A stretch of DNA of 64,000 nucleotides from Batillaria attramentaria (Eukaryota; Mollusca; Gastropoda; Batillariidae): positions 2,467,501 through 2,531,500 of the forward strand of contig JACVVK020000035.1 of the NCBI GenBank assembly GCA_018292915.2, read 5' to 3'. Below are positions 47,601 through 57,901 of the stretch, one piece after another (the stretch's first letter is position 1; every line of letters begins with the position of its first letter). Position numbers and translations under genes: made by a program. The notes below the pieces were generated by a model. It ran no database searches. It worked only from the letters and a program-made list of their open reading frames with translations, and was not told the origin of the DNA.

Positions 47601-49552
47601 ACAACGGAAAACGTCTTTCACTGACGCCGCATTACGAAAGAAAATAACAGGAGCAAATGCCTTACTCTGTAGCGCAGCCACCTGGAAAACTCGCGTTTTA
47701 TAATGTTGCCTGTCCTTGGTACATATCCGCGTTTTGGTCTCGTACAGTACGACAGTTGGAGAGAGGCAGAGACAAGAAGTAGCCGTAGACGTCTACCGTG
47801 AAACGGTAATAGAACCAATGCGCGTTTCGAATCCATGGCAGTCAGCATCTTTTACCGAATGACGGTAGAAGTGTACAAAGAAAAGCAAGCATACCTGTCG
47901 GCAAGGTCAAGCGCCGTGTCCCCATTGCTATCGCGGAACCCTAGAAAGACCCTTTGCACGAGGAAGTCGGTGAGCTCCTCTTGGCCAAGCTCGACGGCCA
48001 CGTGAAGAAAGGACTTGCCTTCGCTGCTTCTCAGGTTCACGTCGTTTTCCTGCACGCTGTAACCCAAGGCCGGCAGGTCACCGTCCAGTATGGCTTGGTA
48101 AATCTCGCTCTCTTCAAACGCCATCACGGAAAAGCTTCCAGCAAAGACATCGGGGACGATTGATCTGATCTGCTGACACCGACGCGCGACTGAGCTGAAT
48201 GAGTCCACCACAGCGAGACGTGCTGGCGTTTTGTGTCAGATGATGTTGATTAGAGATGGAGTGAAACGCGGACACCGAGGTGAAAATGAAAGCGGCTTTT
48301 TTCCCGGTGACTAGCTGCTAAGCTTTCCCTCCAGCCAGATGAAACTGTCACTAGTCAGGTATCGACAGACTCTCTCTGCTTTATTAACCGTGCCCGCATG
48401 AAAGCGAGCGTGCCGGCCGTAAGTCTGGGATGCGCGGCACAGGTGTTTCCATGGTGACCCGCAACCGCGGACTGGTGGTGCAGCAGGCGTTGCTATGGAA
48501 GCGGTGAACTGTTGGCTGTCTAAACAAGCTCAGGACACTTGTCGCTTGGAGTGGCAGATTGGATGTGGAGCCGCGGCTGTGTGTGCACAGCCTGTGCTCA
48601 CCCCAACTTAATTACACCGACAGTCCCGCTATTTCTAACGTCTTGAGGGCTAATTTAAGGTTGCTTCACTCAAACAAAGGCCGGTTCCTACACGACATCG
48701 CCAATATGTCTACTGTCGTCTGAGAAAACGGCCTAAGCGCCTCTCAAATCCATAGCGCCTGTACCCTTTTCCCCAGACGACGGTAGATGTAACGGCAGTG
48801 TTCCATTGTGCTGAAAGCTTGCCAGCAGTTTATTAGTGAACGACCTTCCTGGTTGTCATAGCACCATTATTAATTAGTCCGTTGTTTAGTAGTTTCGGAT
48901 TGCCTGTTTTAGTCCTTGGAATGTGCTTCCCTGAACTTTGTTCTGGCGGACTGTTTGCTGCCCATAAACCTGTTTAGTTCAAACCGGAATTTAAACCGCG
49001 TATACAGTTTCCAAAGGGTTTATATTGTAGCTGAGTATTATTAATTTTAACTGACTGGAAACACTGAGTGTGACGCAGCATTGAGAGTTTGATGTCTGGA
49101 GTCCTTACATCAGAAGCCTGTATCCGGGCCTGTTGCCGCGTAGGCAAGTAGATTTGTTCTGTTTACAACCTGAATATTGGCGCCAGCAAACCAAGAAAAG
49201 AAAAACGGGAAACGCAGACTTTCTTGGCGCCTTTTTTATGTTGGAGGTCGCAAGGGCATACAAACGATCACAATATCCAAATGGGACATCACTGCAAGAG
49301 AGTTAAAGAAAATGGCCTTTAGTTACTTCCTTGTGTAGTCATCTTGTTCTACCTAGCCAAAGGACTGCATGTTCAGTATGTGTGTGCGCCGTGTTGTATG
49401 TTTCAGGCTACTACCCCAACACGGCCTACCCGAAGCCCAGCTACATCAACCCTATCCCTTGGCACCACCCGCCCATCCCCAAGGTCAAGGAGGAGAAACC
49501 CAAGAAGACCAAACCCAAGAGATACGTCTGGAACCCAGACAAGTACTTCTGA
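29394..49552 (+). CDS. CCDC34: CCDC34, coiled-coil domain-containing protein 34 (3 coding exons)
   Basis: Coding exons 29394-29671, 30666-31216 and 49407-49552 join with matching phases (2, then 1) to 324 residues plus TGA. All junctions are GT/AG. Exon 1 encodes an acidic N-terminus (DHDSYISEPESDIDNDDNFD). Exon 2 encodes an SGLSAWEMWLLQKAKEERRE start followed by a long Glu/Lys/Arg coiled coil with repeated EWxxxK and KxREWLKR words. Exon 3 encodes the diagnostic C-terminal GYYPNTAYPKPSYINPIPWH and a basic tail. The C-terminal YPxPxxxNPIPW block and the WE-W opening match vertebrate CCDC34 (373 aa in human, from memory). CCDC34 is needed for sperm flagellum formation. The last intron is 18.2 kb and contains a complete antisense gene. 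The ATG at 29394 follows an apparent acceptor at 29387. Confidence 0.9.
31217..32686. other. CCDC34 intron; 3' flank of the nested ankyrin gene
   Basis: AT-rich, with a short (CA)n near 31727-31748. On the minus strand AATAAA occurs at 31793-31798, about 0.9 kb past the stop of the nested gene, and could be its poly(A) signal. Nothing else is supported. Confidence 0.4.
32687..48124 (-). CDS. Nested 21-exon ankyrin-repeat / Dpy-30 protein, four-module
   Basis: Minus-strand exons: 47895-48124, 45636-45813, 44890-45090, 44371-44478, 43803-44050, 43027-43468, 42456-42662, 41991-42092, 41279-41411, 37913-38343, 37416-37616, 36962-37063, 36407-36644, 35810-36039, 35291-35463, 34859-34989, 34439-34558, 34080-34240, 33623-33823, 33127-33222 and 32687-32920. 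All have AG/GT borders and agreeing phases, total 4,167 nt or 1,388 residues. Start ATG 48124 (MAFEESEIYQAI), stop TAA 32687-32689. Four modules A-B-C-D repeat: A ends in a GWxxW-type segment; B is HxAxxxG...LPPLQKAV...KDN; C is LGRTALHYAAG...GAD; D starts with GxTxxDY. A Dpy-30 motif lies at about residues 972-1011 and a Glu/Lys/Arg coiled coil at about 1018-1075. Ankyrin repeats bind proteins; Dpy-30/RIIa helices dimerise and dock amphipathic helices. No named orthologue is recognised; a cytoskeletal or ciliary scaffold is inferred. The donor of exon 2 (GTACAG) is weak. Confidence 0.85.
35810..36039 (-). other. Dpy-30 motif exon of the ankyrin protein
   Basis: This exon encodes a proline/valine-rich lead followed by YVAEHLGTALTLALAEIAER, RPWDPIEYLGHWLYKYRKN. 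This is the two-helix Dpy-30 pattern, with the PxDPIEYLxxWLY core seen in ciliary Dpy-30 proteins. It follows exon 36407-36644 in phase 1 and is followed by the coiled-coil exon in phase 0. It interrupts the otherwise regular module series between modules 3 and 4. Confidence 0.85.
38344..41089. other. Large intron of the nested gene (between exons 41279-41411 and 37913-38343)
   Basis: No exon is supported. It contains G homopolymers at about 39321-39338, 39771-39786, 39850-39868 and 40747-40764, a C run at about 40619-40634, a short GT run near 39703 and a CA/CT/CA microsatellite at 40971-41068. An in-frame TGA directly upstream of the downstream ATG (38335) lies within this intron, so it does not mark a separate gene. 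Confidence 0.6.
40971..41068. repeat. CA/CT/CA microsatellite
   Basis: (CA)n, then (CT)n, then (CA)n with small interruptions, just left of the SINE target duplication. Confidence 0.9.
41103..41267 (-). mobile_element. SINE family 2 inserted at a 5' splice site
   Basis: A 165-bp element with reversed tRNA-like head (GGGGAGCCGGGGTGGTCGAA, B box GAGTTCGATCCCC) is flanked by the perfect 13-bp repeat TATCAACTTACAG (41090-41102 and 41268-41280). On the minus strand this repeat is CTGTAAGTTGATA, which spans the donor of exon 41279-41411 of the nested gene. The insertion has therefore duplicated a splice donor. Confidence 0.93.
41431..41522. repeat. TTTA-rich simple sequence and G run
   Basis: (TTTA/TTTT)n followed by about 13 G. 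On the minus strand this lies upstream of the acceptor of exon 41279-41411, which supplies only a weak pyrimidine tract. Confidence 0.85.
41625..41700 (+). other. LINE/Penelope-type 3' motif with hammerhead-like core
   Basis: The string CTGATGAAGGCGAAAGCC followed by GAAACG resembles a hammerhead core (CUGAUGA, a GGC/GCC stem with GAAA loop, then GAAA). It is followed by a hairpin (TGTTTGCTTT...AAAGCGAACA). Such motifs are common at ends of invertebrate retroelements. A third stem and a UH cleavage site are not apparent, and there is an extra A after CUGAUGA. Confidence 0.35.
41920..41984. repeat. GT/GA microsatellite touching an exon donor
   Basis: (GT)n then (GA)n ends directly at the donor of exon 41991-42092 (intron begins GTAGGT at 41990), so the intron starts with a CT/CA repeat on the minus strand. 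Confidence 0.9.
44603..44691. repeat. (GT)(CA)n microsatellite
   Basis: A short GT run followed by about 38 CA units, in an intron of the nested gene. Confidence 0.95.
45449..45553. repeat. Hairpin repeat, 32-bp arms
   Basis: AGTAGGAGCCACTTCAAGCC at 45449 and its near-perfect inverse ending GGCTTGAAGTGGCTTCTAGT at 45553 give 32-bp arms around a 41-bp loop. A related half copy with CAAGCCATTTCAAGCCACTT lies at about 15190-15230, so this is a dispersed MITE-like family. It is intronic to the nested gene. Confidence 0.7.
46969..47058. repeat. 33-bp inverted repeat with a third half copy
   Basis: The arm at 46969-47001 and its inverse at 47026-47058 differ at about one position (GCAATG versus GCTATG). 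The 24-bp loop contains another copy of TTTGCCCATAGCATTAGACT. The three copies could form alternative hairpins. It lies in the first intron of the nested gene. Confidence 0.85.
48125..49406. promoter_or_regulatory. Upstream region of the nested gene, inside CCDC34 intron
   Basis: About 1.3 kb between the ATG of the nested minus-strand gene and CCDC34 coding exon 3. It must hold the promoter and 5' UTR of the nested gene. No TATA box stands out. The 48125-48240 part is GC-rich and may be 5' UTR. Confidence 0.4.
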
Positions 49553-50447
49553 TCTCAGCACTAGACGCCATGTTGCCTTCTTAGGGTTTTTACATCTCTC
49601 TCTCTCTCTCTCTCTCTCTGAAAGCTGGGGGAGATGGCAAACCTCTCTTTTGGAGAAATGACAGTGACCTGGTTTTACAGAGGACTGGCACTTTCTTCCC
49701 CACCCCACCCCCACCCCCCTCTTTCATTCTCTTCAGTTTTGTATTGCTTGTGTTATTTAGTACGTTTCCGTGTAAAGTCTTTTTATCTGTGTTTTTTGGC
49801 CTTTGTCGTGTTTTGTTTTTGTTTTTTGTTTTGCTGTCAGTTATAGGAGATGTTTAATATTGGAGAAACTATATATAGGTATAGAGGAGCCTTATTTCAC
49901 GGTAGGACTTTTTCCTGGTATTTGTAAGCTCCACGAGAGGTTCTGTAATGTTGTGACTTTTGTAGGTTTGCTTTTGGGACTAAGTGAACGAGAGCTGGAC
50001 GAGAGAAAACCGATACCTTGCTTTTGACGTACGGACTTTCACACATTGGACTGATAACTGCTTTCGACGTGTGGACTTCCACACATTGGACTGGTAACTG
50101 CTTTTGACGTATGGACTTCCACACATTGGACAGATAACTGCTTTCGACGTATGGATCTTTGCACTCTTGACTAACAGGACTGACTATGACGGACATTTTG
50201 CACTTATCTGTGTCTCGTGTGTTAGCGTGCGTGAAAGATATTCAACTGGTTATAGTGTATAGCATGTATTATTGTTCATGTAAGGTGTAGACGTGTTAGT
50301 GTCAAAAGGGAATGCCCCGTATTTTCTCGTGTATATGGTGTACATTATTGTAAGCGTAAACGCAAGTTTTTACTTGCTTTTTGAAATGTGATAACTCTTT
50401 TTTTCGAAGAAAATGAATTGTTGTATGCTGACAAGGGTTTTTCTTGT

Positions 50448-50450
<3 letters not shown>
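49553..50450 (+). other. CCDC34 3' UTR / downstream region
   Basis: Follows the TGA of CCDC34. Contains a CT microsatellite at 49598-49620 and a 40-bp tandem repeat (50027-50158). No canonical AATAAA was found in the first kilobase, so the transcript end is not defined. Confidence 0.4.
50027..50158. repeat. 40-bp tandem repeat, about 3.3 copies
   Basis: Units of the form GACGTATGGACTTCCACACA TTGGACTGATAACTGCTTTC with scattered substitutions. Confidence 0.85.

Positions 50451-50509
<59 letters not shown>
50450..50509. repeat. (GT)n microsatellite
   Basis: About 29 GT units; a (CT)n run follows at 50610-50641. Confidence 0.95.
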
Positions 50510-50604
50510 ATTCCGGATCAGTTCAATATTATCGGCGTGTACACTATTGCCTTGGTGACGCTATGTTTCTGTCGGTTTACGTCTATGTCACAAATTGCCT
50601 CCCT

Positions 50605-50642
<38 letters not shown>

Positions 50643-51217
50643 GTTATGCACGAAGACGTAGACAAAAGGATCAACGTATTAACTTGTAAACAGTTTTAAC
50701 TCTCAAACTACAGACGATATATTGATTTTGTGTAGTTACATTCTTTGGAGATAGACATGATCATTCAAATGGTTCAAAACAAAGCACATTCTTGCGCCAA
50801 AATTTGCAAGTAGAAGAAGCGTTGTAGAGAAACGATGAACTGTAAAATGTGCGGTCAGATGACCAACAACAACAACAAAAAAGGCGAGGCTCTGGAACGA
50901 AAACAGCGCAACACAAAGGACAACAAATTCAACACAAAAGTGCTACTGCTCACGGTTTTAGCAACTGCCACGTGCGGTGTCGTACATCCGGGGTGGGGGG
51001 TTTATCGGGTTGTTTTTGTTTTTTTCCCTCAAGCAAGGATGACGCAAAAGCCACAAAAACGTGGGAACAGCCAGCACAAACTGTTGGCTCCCCAAAGCTA
51101 TGAATCGCTTTGGCAGTCGGTGAACCCGTATGAAAATGGGCACACACACACGCACGCACGCACCTCATTCTCAGAAACAAATGCTTGAGGTAGTCATGCA
51201 AGCGTTCAGTCATTTTT

Positions 51218-52831
51218 ATGTTGTTTCCATAGTAATGGAAACAACATCATAGGACGGGCTAAATTTTCCACGTTCATGGGCAAGCATCTGTGGTACAAAC
51301 GCACGTCACTGCCGATCTCCCGCAGAGACGATTTTGCAAGTGTAACTCTGACAATGACGTAACAAAACGTGCGTCATCGATGCTGACATGTACGGTCCAC
51401 CGAACGCGCTTCTCCTCCTCAGTGAGTGCCGTCTGTGCGGATGTGTGTGCGTGCGGCTGTGTGTGTGTGAATTGTGTCCAGGCCCGTTTCTTCGAAAATA
51501 CTCAACCGAATGGCTTCAAATTTGGGGTATCCAAATATATCAAAATGTTACATTAGACGATTCAAGCGTGTGATGATTGCCTAAGTGATTTGGGAGTTAT
51601 CGCCCTTTTGAGACAAGTTGGTTGTCTTTCGTGTACAGGCGTAATATTTATTTAAATCACTCAATTTTTTGGCAGTAGATAGCTTGAATACGGACTCTGA
51701 ACAGAGTCACTACTAGAAAATGGTCGCTCTTATAGTTTTCATGTAAACCGAGCCTGAGTTCACATTGCATGTGAACCCAGTTCAGATGCCTATTTCTCCG
51801 AAAATACTGAACCGATCGATTTCAAATTTGGGGTTTCTAAATGAATCAAGATTGTTGAATAGAAGGCCCGATCCAGGTACGATTGCACACATGATTTGCG
51901 AGTTATCGCCCTTTTCTGGCGCTTTCTGGCGTTTAAAGGCGTAATATTTTCCTAAACCACTCCATTTTTTGGACATAGATAGCATGAATACGGACTCTCA
52001 ACTAAGTGAATTTTGGAGGTTGTCGCTTTTTATGTTGTTTCCATAGTAATAGGACGGGCTAAAATTTCCACGTTCATAGGCAAGCATCTGTGGTACAAAC
52101 GCACGTCACTGCCGATCTCCCGCAGAGACGATTTTGCAAGTGTAACTCTGACAATGACGTAAGAAAACTTGCGTCATCGATGCTGACGCGTATGATGTTC
52201 CGAACGCACTTCTCCTCCTCAGTGAGTGCCGTCTGTGCGGATGTGTGTGCGTGTGTGCGTGTGTGAATTGTGTCCGGGCCCGTTTCTTCGAAAATACTTA
52301 ACCGAATGGCTTCAAATTTGGGGTATCCAAATTTATCAAAATGTTACATTAGACGATTCAAGCGTGTGATGATTGCTTGAGTGATTTGGGAGTTATCGCC
52401 CTTTTGAGACAAGTTGGTTGTCTTTCGTGTACAGGCGTAATATTTATTTAAATCACTCAATTTTTTGGCAGTAGATAGCTTGAATACGGACTCTGAACAG
52501 AGTCACTACTAGAAAATGGTCGCTCTTATAGTTTTCATGTAAACCGAGCCTGAGTTGACATTGCATGTGAACCCAGTTCAGATGCCTATTTTTCCGAAAA
52601 TACTGAACCGATCGATTTCAAATTTGGGGTTTCTAAATGAATCAAGATTGTTGAATAGAAGGCCCGATCCAGGTACGATTGCACACATGATTTGCGAGTT
52701 ATCGCCCTTTTCAGAAAAAGTGGCTTTCTGGCGTTTAAAGGCGTAATATTTACCTAAACCACTCCATTTTTGGGACATAGATAGCATGAATACGGACTCT
52801 CAACTGAGTGAATTTTGGAGGTTGTCGCTTT
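51218..52831 (+). repeat. Tandem duplication A-A, about 0.81-kb units
   Basis: Units about 51218-52029 and 52030-52831 match closely throughout. Each unit itself has two diverged halves that share CGAAAATACTxAACCGATxG, TTCAAATTTGGGGT, GAGTTATCGCCCTTTT and GAATACGGACTCT. The palindrome at 51224-51247 in unit 1 is half deleted in unit 2. No gene is recognised. Confidence 0.85.
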
Positions 52832-53682
52832 TGTACTTTTGGCGTAAACCGTACCTGATGAAAGTGCTGGTGAACACACTTTAGATCTCAAAATCGCTCC
52901 TACTATACATAGATAATGAGCCTGGGGTGCCATAAAAAATATACAAAAAAATTAGAAAAATTCACTGCAGCCGTTGTCGTCAGTTGACTCGAAAATTTGT
53001 ACTCGAAGCACATTTCCTTTACACAAGCCACACGCCTCACAAACATCGCAGAAAAGGCACACGCGCACTGACGCAAAACTGTATCAGCGTCAGTTTGCCG
53101 ACGTCATGTTTGATTGACGTGGGGGTGTGTCGTCACTTTTCGGAAGTTCTCTATTTGTAGACGGGGAAAGCGGGAGTTTCATTGATGTAGTGAGCTTTGT
53201 TTTTCCCACTGACTCTCACTCAATAGCATAGTAGAGTGAGAGAACACCACATAGGTCTCAATGGAGCACATGCACAAACGCGGCTCGCGCAAGTCTGCGT
53301 GCGTGCGTGCGTGTGTGCGTGCGTGCGTGCGTGCGTGCGTGCGCGCGCGCGCGCGTATGTCTGTGTGTGTCTGTGTGCGCGCGCGCGCAGCAGACATAAC
53401 ACATAGTGAAAAAACGTTCGCCGCGCAGACTTGTCTGTTAAACACATTGAGCCGGTATAAATTAGATCTTTACACTGCGCAGCAGCAACACTTCAATTTT
53501 CATGGGGCTGCTTTCATTGCAAGAATTGTATCCGAGTCAAAGTTATTACGTCAAATGTATTATGCGTCATCCCAATGAGGAAAACGTCATATATTTCAAA
53601 GAAAACAACTTGACGTCTCTCTTCCAAAACCAAGATTGGTCTGACAAGCCCGGTCAGTTGTTTCCATTGAGAGAGAGAGAGA

Positions 53683-53687
53683 GTGTG

Positions 53688-53753
<66 letters not shown>
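53683..53753. repeat. (GT)n microsatellite
   Basis: GT run at the end of the first B unit, preceded by a GA run. Confidence 0.95.
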
Positions 53754-53755
<2 letters not shown>

Positions 53756-55128
53756 TCCCGTATACATGGCATTACAAAAGAACGACCGTGACGACAGCAG
53801 GTGATTAAATGGAAACAACATATTGTGCTGGTCAGTGGCCATCTTGTATACTTTTGGCGTAAGCCGTACCTGATGAAAGTGCTGGTGAACACACTTTAGA
53901 TCTCAAAATCGCTCCTACTATACATAGATAATGAGCCTGGGGTGCCATAAAAAATATACAAAAAAAATAGAAAAATTCACTGCAGCCGTTATCGTCAGTT
54001 GACTCGAAAATTTGTACTCACAGCACATTTCCTCTACAGTAACACACCTCACAAACATCGAAGAAGAGACACACGCGCACTGACGTAAAGTAAGTGCGTC
54101 ATGTTTGATTGACGTGATGCTGTTTTTTCTTGGGGGTGTCTCGCCACTTTCTTTCCGAATTCCTCTGTTTGGAGACGTGGTGTATTTTACTTCTACTATG
54201 TCGCCATCTTCGTGCAATCGCAGAGAAGACACGGGATATAACAGAATACAACTCCAATACTTTATGAACAGAATATGCACGGAGAACAAATTCATGAAAG
54301 AAGAAGAGCCCAGAACGCTGTGCAGGGCTGCTTACGTACTGAACAGGTCAGATCCATCGCAGAAAAGGCACGCGCGCACTGACGCAAAAGGCAGTATCAG
54401 CGTCATTTTTCCGACGTCATGTTTGATTGACGTGATACTGGCATTTCTTGGGGATGTGTCGCCACTTTTTGGACGTTCTCTATGTGTAGACGGGGAAAGC
54501 GGGAGTTTCATTGATGTAGTGTGCTTTGTTTTTCCCACTGACTCTCACTCAATAGCATAGTAGAGTGATAGGACACCACATAGGTCTCAATGGAGCACAA
54601 ACGCGGCTCGCGCGAGTCTGTGTGTGTGCGTGTGCGCGTGCGTGCGTGCGTGTGAGTGTGTGCGCGCGCGCGTGTGTATGTCTGACATAACACATAGTTA
54701 GAAAACGTTCGCCGCGCAGACTTGTCTGTTAAACATATTGGGTCGGTATTAATTCGATCTTTACACTGCGCACGCAGCAGCAACACTTCAATTTTCATGG
54801 GCCTGCTTTCATTGCAAGAACTGTATCAAAGTTATTACGCCAAATGTATTATGCGTCATCCCAGTGAGCAAAAACGTCATAGATTTCAAAGAATACAACT
54901 TGACGTCTCTCTTCCAAAAACAAGATTGGTGTGACAGCCCGGTCAGTTGTTTCCATTCCGAGAGATGATGATGAAACGTTTTTTATTCAGGATAGAGCAT
55001 TTAGGCATTGCTGCCTATCTTACATGCTGTCCTGCTATTCTACATTAAAGGGTATTGAGAAAAAAATCAAAACAAACAAACAAACAATAAAAATGTTTTA
55101 AAAAAAAGAAAAGTATAAACTATCTAGG

Positions 55129-55142
55129 AGAGAGAGAGAGAG

Positions 55143-55200
<58 letters not shown>
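55129..55200. repeat. GA/(GT)n microsatellite
   Basis: GA then GT run at the end of the second B unit, the counterpart of 53670-53753. Confidence 0.95.
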
Positions 55201-55201
<1 letters not shown>

Positions 55202-55312
55202 ATACATGGCATTACAAAAGAACGACCGTGACGATAGCAGGTGATCAAATGGAAACAACATATTGGGCTGGTGGCCATCTTGTTTAACATGAAGTGAGTG
55301 GTGAATTAATAA

Positions 55313-55720
55313 TAATAATAATAATTTATTTATATAGCGCATAATCTACATGGAAGGTAGTTCGAAGCGCTTAGAGTACAGGTAAAGAAACAGATAGATG
55401 AGAAGGTTCAGGGCCAGGGCAACTGCATGTATGGTACTTAATAAGGAGATGGAGAAAGACGGAGGGAGGTTAGACGGAGCTTTGAGATGAAAACAGGTAG
55501 GTTTTTAGATTTGTTTTGAAGGTTTTGAGGGAGGTTGACTGGCGGAGCGAAAGAGGCAGAGAATTCCAAGCTTGAATTGAGACCATGTCATAAGTGCTTG
55601 CGAGAATGCAAGACAAAACTGGCAAAGGAGATGGGTACAGGAACTTAAAGAAGAAACTTGATACACATAAACGTTCGTTTCCATCAGCTCCTTTCTGTCC
55701 GCATGGCGTCAGATTCAACC
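55313..55720 (-). pseudogene. LINE 3'-end relic
   Basis: On the minus strand the peptide QAWNSLPLSLRQSTSLKTFK, TNLKTYLFSSQSSV matches the usual C-terminus of CR1/L2-type LINE polyproteins. It is followed by TATATAAATAAATTATTATT-type sequence, the characteristic 3' tail. It is 5' truncated. A similar relic is at 20040-20180. Confidence 0.7.
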
Positions 55721-55730
55721 TCCCACACAG

Positions 55731-56640
55731 GGTGACATCATCTTGTCAACCAGTGAATGACTGTCGCCCTGCTGCGTAGGAGGCTGCATCAGATCTCGCT
55801 TCAAACACACTTACTTAATCCTCTTCGCTCCGGCTGCAGCATAAGAGCTACGGCACACGCTGGGAGCCCGCGGACATTGCACACGCTGGCTTTTCTGTCC
55901 ACAAGCTGAGAGCGTGCAGTGAGCGGATTGCGCCGCCGGCCTGGGGCTGGACAATACACAAAGAGCGAAACGCGCGGTCAGCGGCGAGCGACAGGGCCAT
56001 GTTCTGTTCACTGAGTGACCTTAGCGAGCCGATTTAATTGGCCGGGAGTGCATTTAACCGCTAGTTGGCGAGCAAAATCGCCACCTCTGACGTAGCCTAA
56101 GGGCCGCTGCTACACGTTGCCAGGATTGGTACTTGCAGGGCTGGAAACGCAGGAAACCCTAATTAAATCGCTGGCTGCCAGCTGGCAAATCCCCCTTGCC
56201 GGTGCCGGCGCGGGAATAGAAAGCCGTTCTATTTTTCCTGGCAGCCAGCTAGCCACAGGCAGCCCGTACAGCCAACTGACCAATCACTGCCCAAACCTTG
56301 CAAGGCCGCAGGCTGCGTGTGCGGTAAAAGCCCTGCCCACCAGCAGGCAGCGGAGTACGGCAACATGCTGACTGGCAGTCGTGTAACCGTGCGCTTAAAG
56401 GAACCTACAAATCTTCCCAGCCATCTCGGTCCTGAGCGAGCCAGCTGACTTCCTACCAGTGCTCCCCTGCTGCCTTCATCTCTTCCACCACAGTTTCCCA
56501 TTATTTTGCCCAGTGGCAGTGGTCTGCTTCTTTCTTCACCCATCTTAATTCAGCACGCGGATGCCTGGTCTTTTTCATCCTCAAACTTCAAACACACGGT
56601 GACGAGGGAAACAATGAGACGGAGAAATGTAGTTGATTTG
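55731..56640. other. GC-rich intergenic stretch, no gene seen
   Basis: Contains the inverted words GGCTGCCAGCTGGC and CTGGCAGCCAGCTAGCC around 56170-56270. No supported coding exon, RNA gene or named element. Confidence 0.5.
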
Positions 56641-56645
56641 GTCGG

Positions 56646-56800
56646 CTGAGGATTCAACGTCCTTTTTCCACCAAGTAAACGTGATAAAGACAAGGCAACG
56701 AGAAAAAGGCCAGCACAAATATTTGGCCCCGGCCGGGATTCGAACTCACGACCCGATCACTACGAGTCCATCACTACCATTCTATCCCGGCTCCCCGAGT
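56646..56800 (-). mobile_element. tRNA-headed SINE, family 2
   Basis: Family body with reversed head; B box GAGTTCGAATCCCGG on the minus strand. Slightly deleted within the head. Confidence 0.75.
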
Positions 56801-56984
56801 GGTTTGAGTGAAGTGGCCTACTGGCCTACAAAGAAAGTAGACTAGCATTACTCCAGTGAGGCCTGAGCGGAAAGGAGACATTCAATTTTCTGAAATTTAA
56901 AACTCCTGCCAGGTGCGTACTCTTGAATGGTCTGTGCGTGGGAATTTTGGTTTATACTAAGATTGAAGCGTTTTTAAGGTTGAG

Positions 56985-57110
56985 GGTGGATGGGTGGGTG
57001 TTTAACGTCCTTTCCCACCACGTAAGGGTGATCTCAAAGACGAGGCAACGAGTCCATTACAAATATTTGACCCCAGCCGGGATTCGAACTCACGACCCGA
57101 GCATTGCGTT
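56985..57110 (-). mobile_element. tRNA-headed SINE, family 2, truncated
   Basis: Body and B box are present (GAGTTCGAATCCCGG on the minus strand); the outermost head is missing. About 180 bp from the previous copy, in the same orientation. Confidence 0.75.
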
Positions 57111-57901
57111 TTGCGTTAGGGGTGATCACGATGCCTGAGGCTAATAGGGAATAATATAATATAATCATTTTGAGGCCTCGTGTATCTGTATTCTGTGGCC
57201 TGCTGAGAGACATGTTCAGTCAACAACCCGCACGCTTTTCTCAGAGAGCACCTGCAATGCCTTGACGGCAACGCGAACAAATGAAATCAATGTGGTACCC
57301 CACATCGGCATACACATGGATCCGTTCAGAGATCGAGCTATGTAGGGAATCTTCTGGAGTTACCCAAGCTGGACATCAAGTCCTACAGTATAGTAAAGCG
57401 GTGGAACGCAAGAGGGCCGTTCGAAACTGGCGGCATCATCAGATGAGTAACAAAAGCCTGGGTTCGACGGTTCCAAAGAAAAGAGGCGCATTTTCCCTCT
57501 TGCTGACAAGAAAACCCCAAAGAATTCCTCCATTCCCAATGCGGACAATGTTTATTTTACAAGCTTCCGCAGTATCATAGTCTACTGGCTGTTGCTAATG
57601 ATCTCTGCTTGTATTGATTACTTACTATCAACAGTTTATTGAAGTCTCACTCAGTAAGTATGACAGGCATACAACATCGTGTGCAAAACGTTTCATCGCA
57701 TGTGCTTAATTTGTGCATCAGAATCAGTCACTTCAGTGGGTCACAATACAGCATCTGAAACCATCGTGCTGACTCTGACCGGCGCCGGTATAAGCTGTTG
57801 TAGAAATGTACACATAAATGTGTTTAGGCCGAACGTTAAGAGGAATGTCCACGGGAAATTGTTCAAAACCTGCTATGGTGCTGTAACAATTCCGTAGTGC
57901 G

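Larger units (their letters stand above)
52832..55290 (+). repeat. Tandem duplication B-B', about 1.0 and 1.4 kb
   Basis: Both copies begin ACTTTTGGCGTAARCCGTACCTG (52832 and 53849) and end near AATGGAAACAACATATTG plus GGCCATCTTG. The second carries an inserted copy of the 8385-type repeat (about 54185-54352), an internal partial duplication and a second insertion at about 54961-55130. Both contain GCGT/GT-rich stretches (53286-53395, 54617-54680) and a GT microsatellite near the end. No coding gene. Confidence 0.8.

Noticed and set aside
48209..48211. Upstream extension of the nested gene to MVDSFSS...
   Set aside because: The codon at 48211 is GTG, not ATG; the first ATG is 48124 and its product aligns with the starts of other A exons.
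53286..53395. Z-DNA/GCGT tract as a regulatory element
   Set aside because: Simple alternating repeat; nothing beyond composition supports a function.
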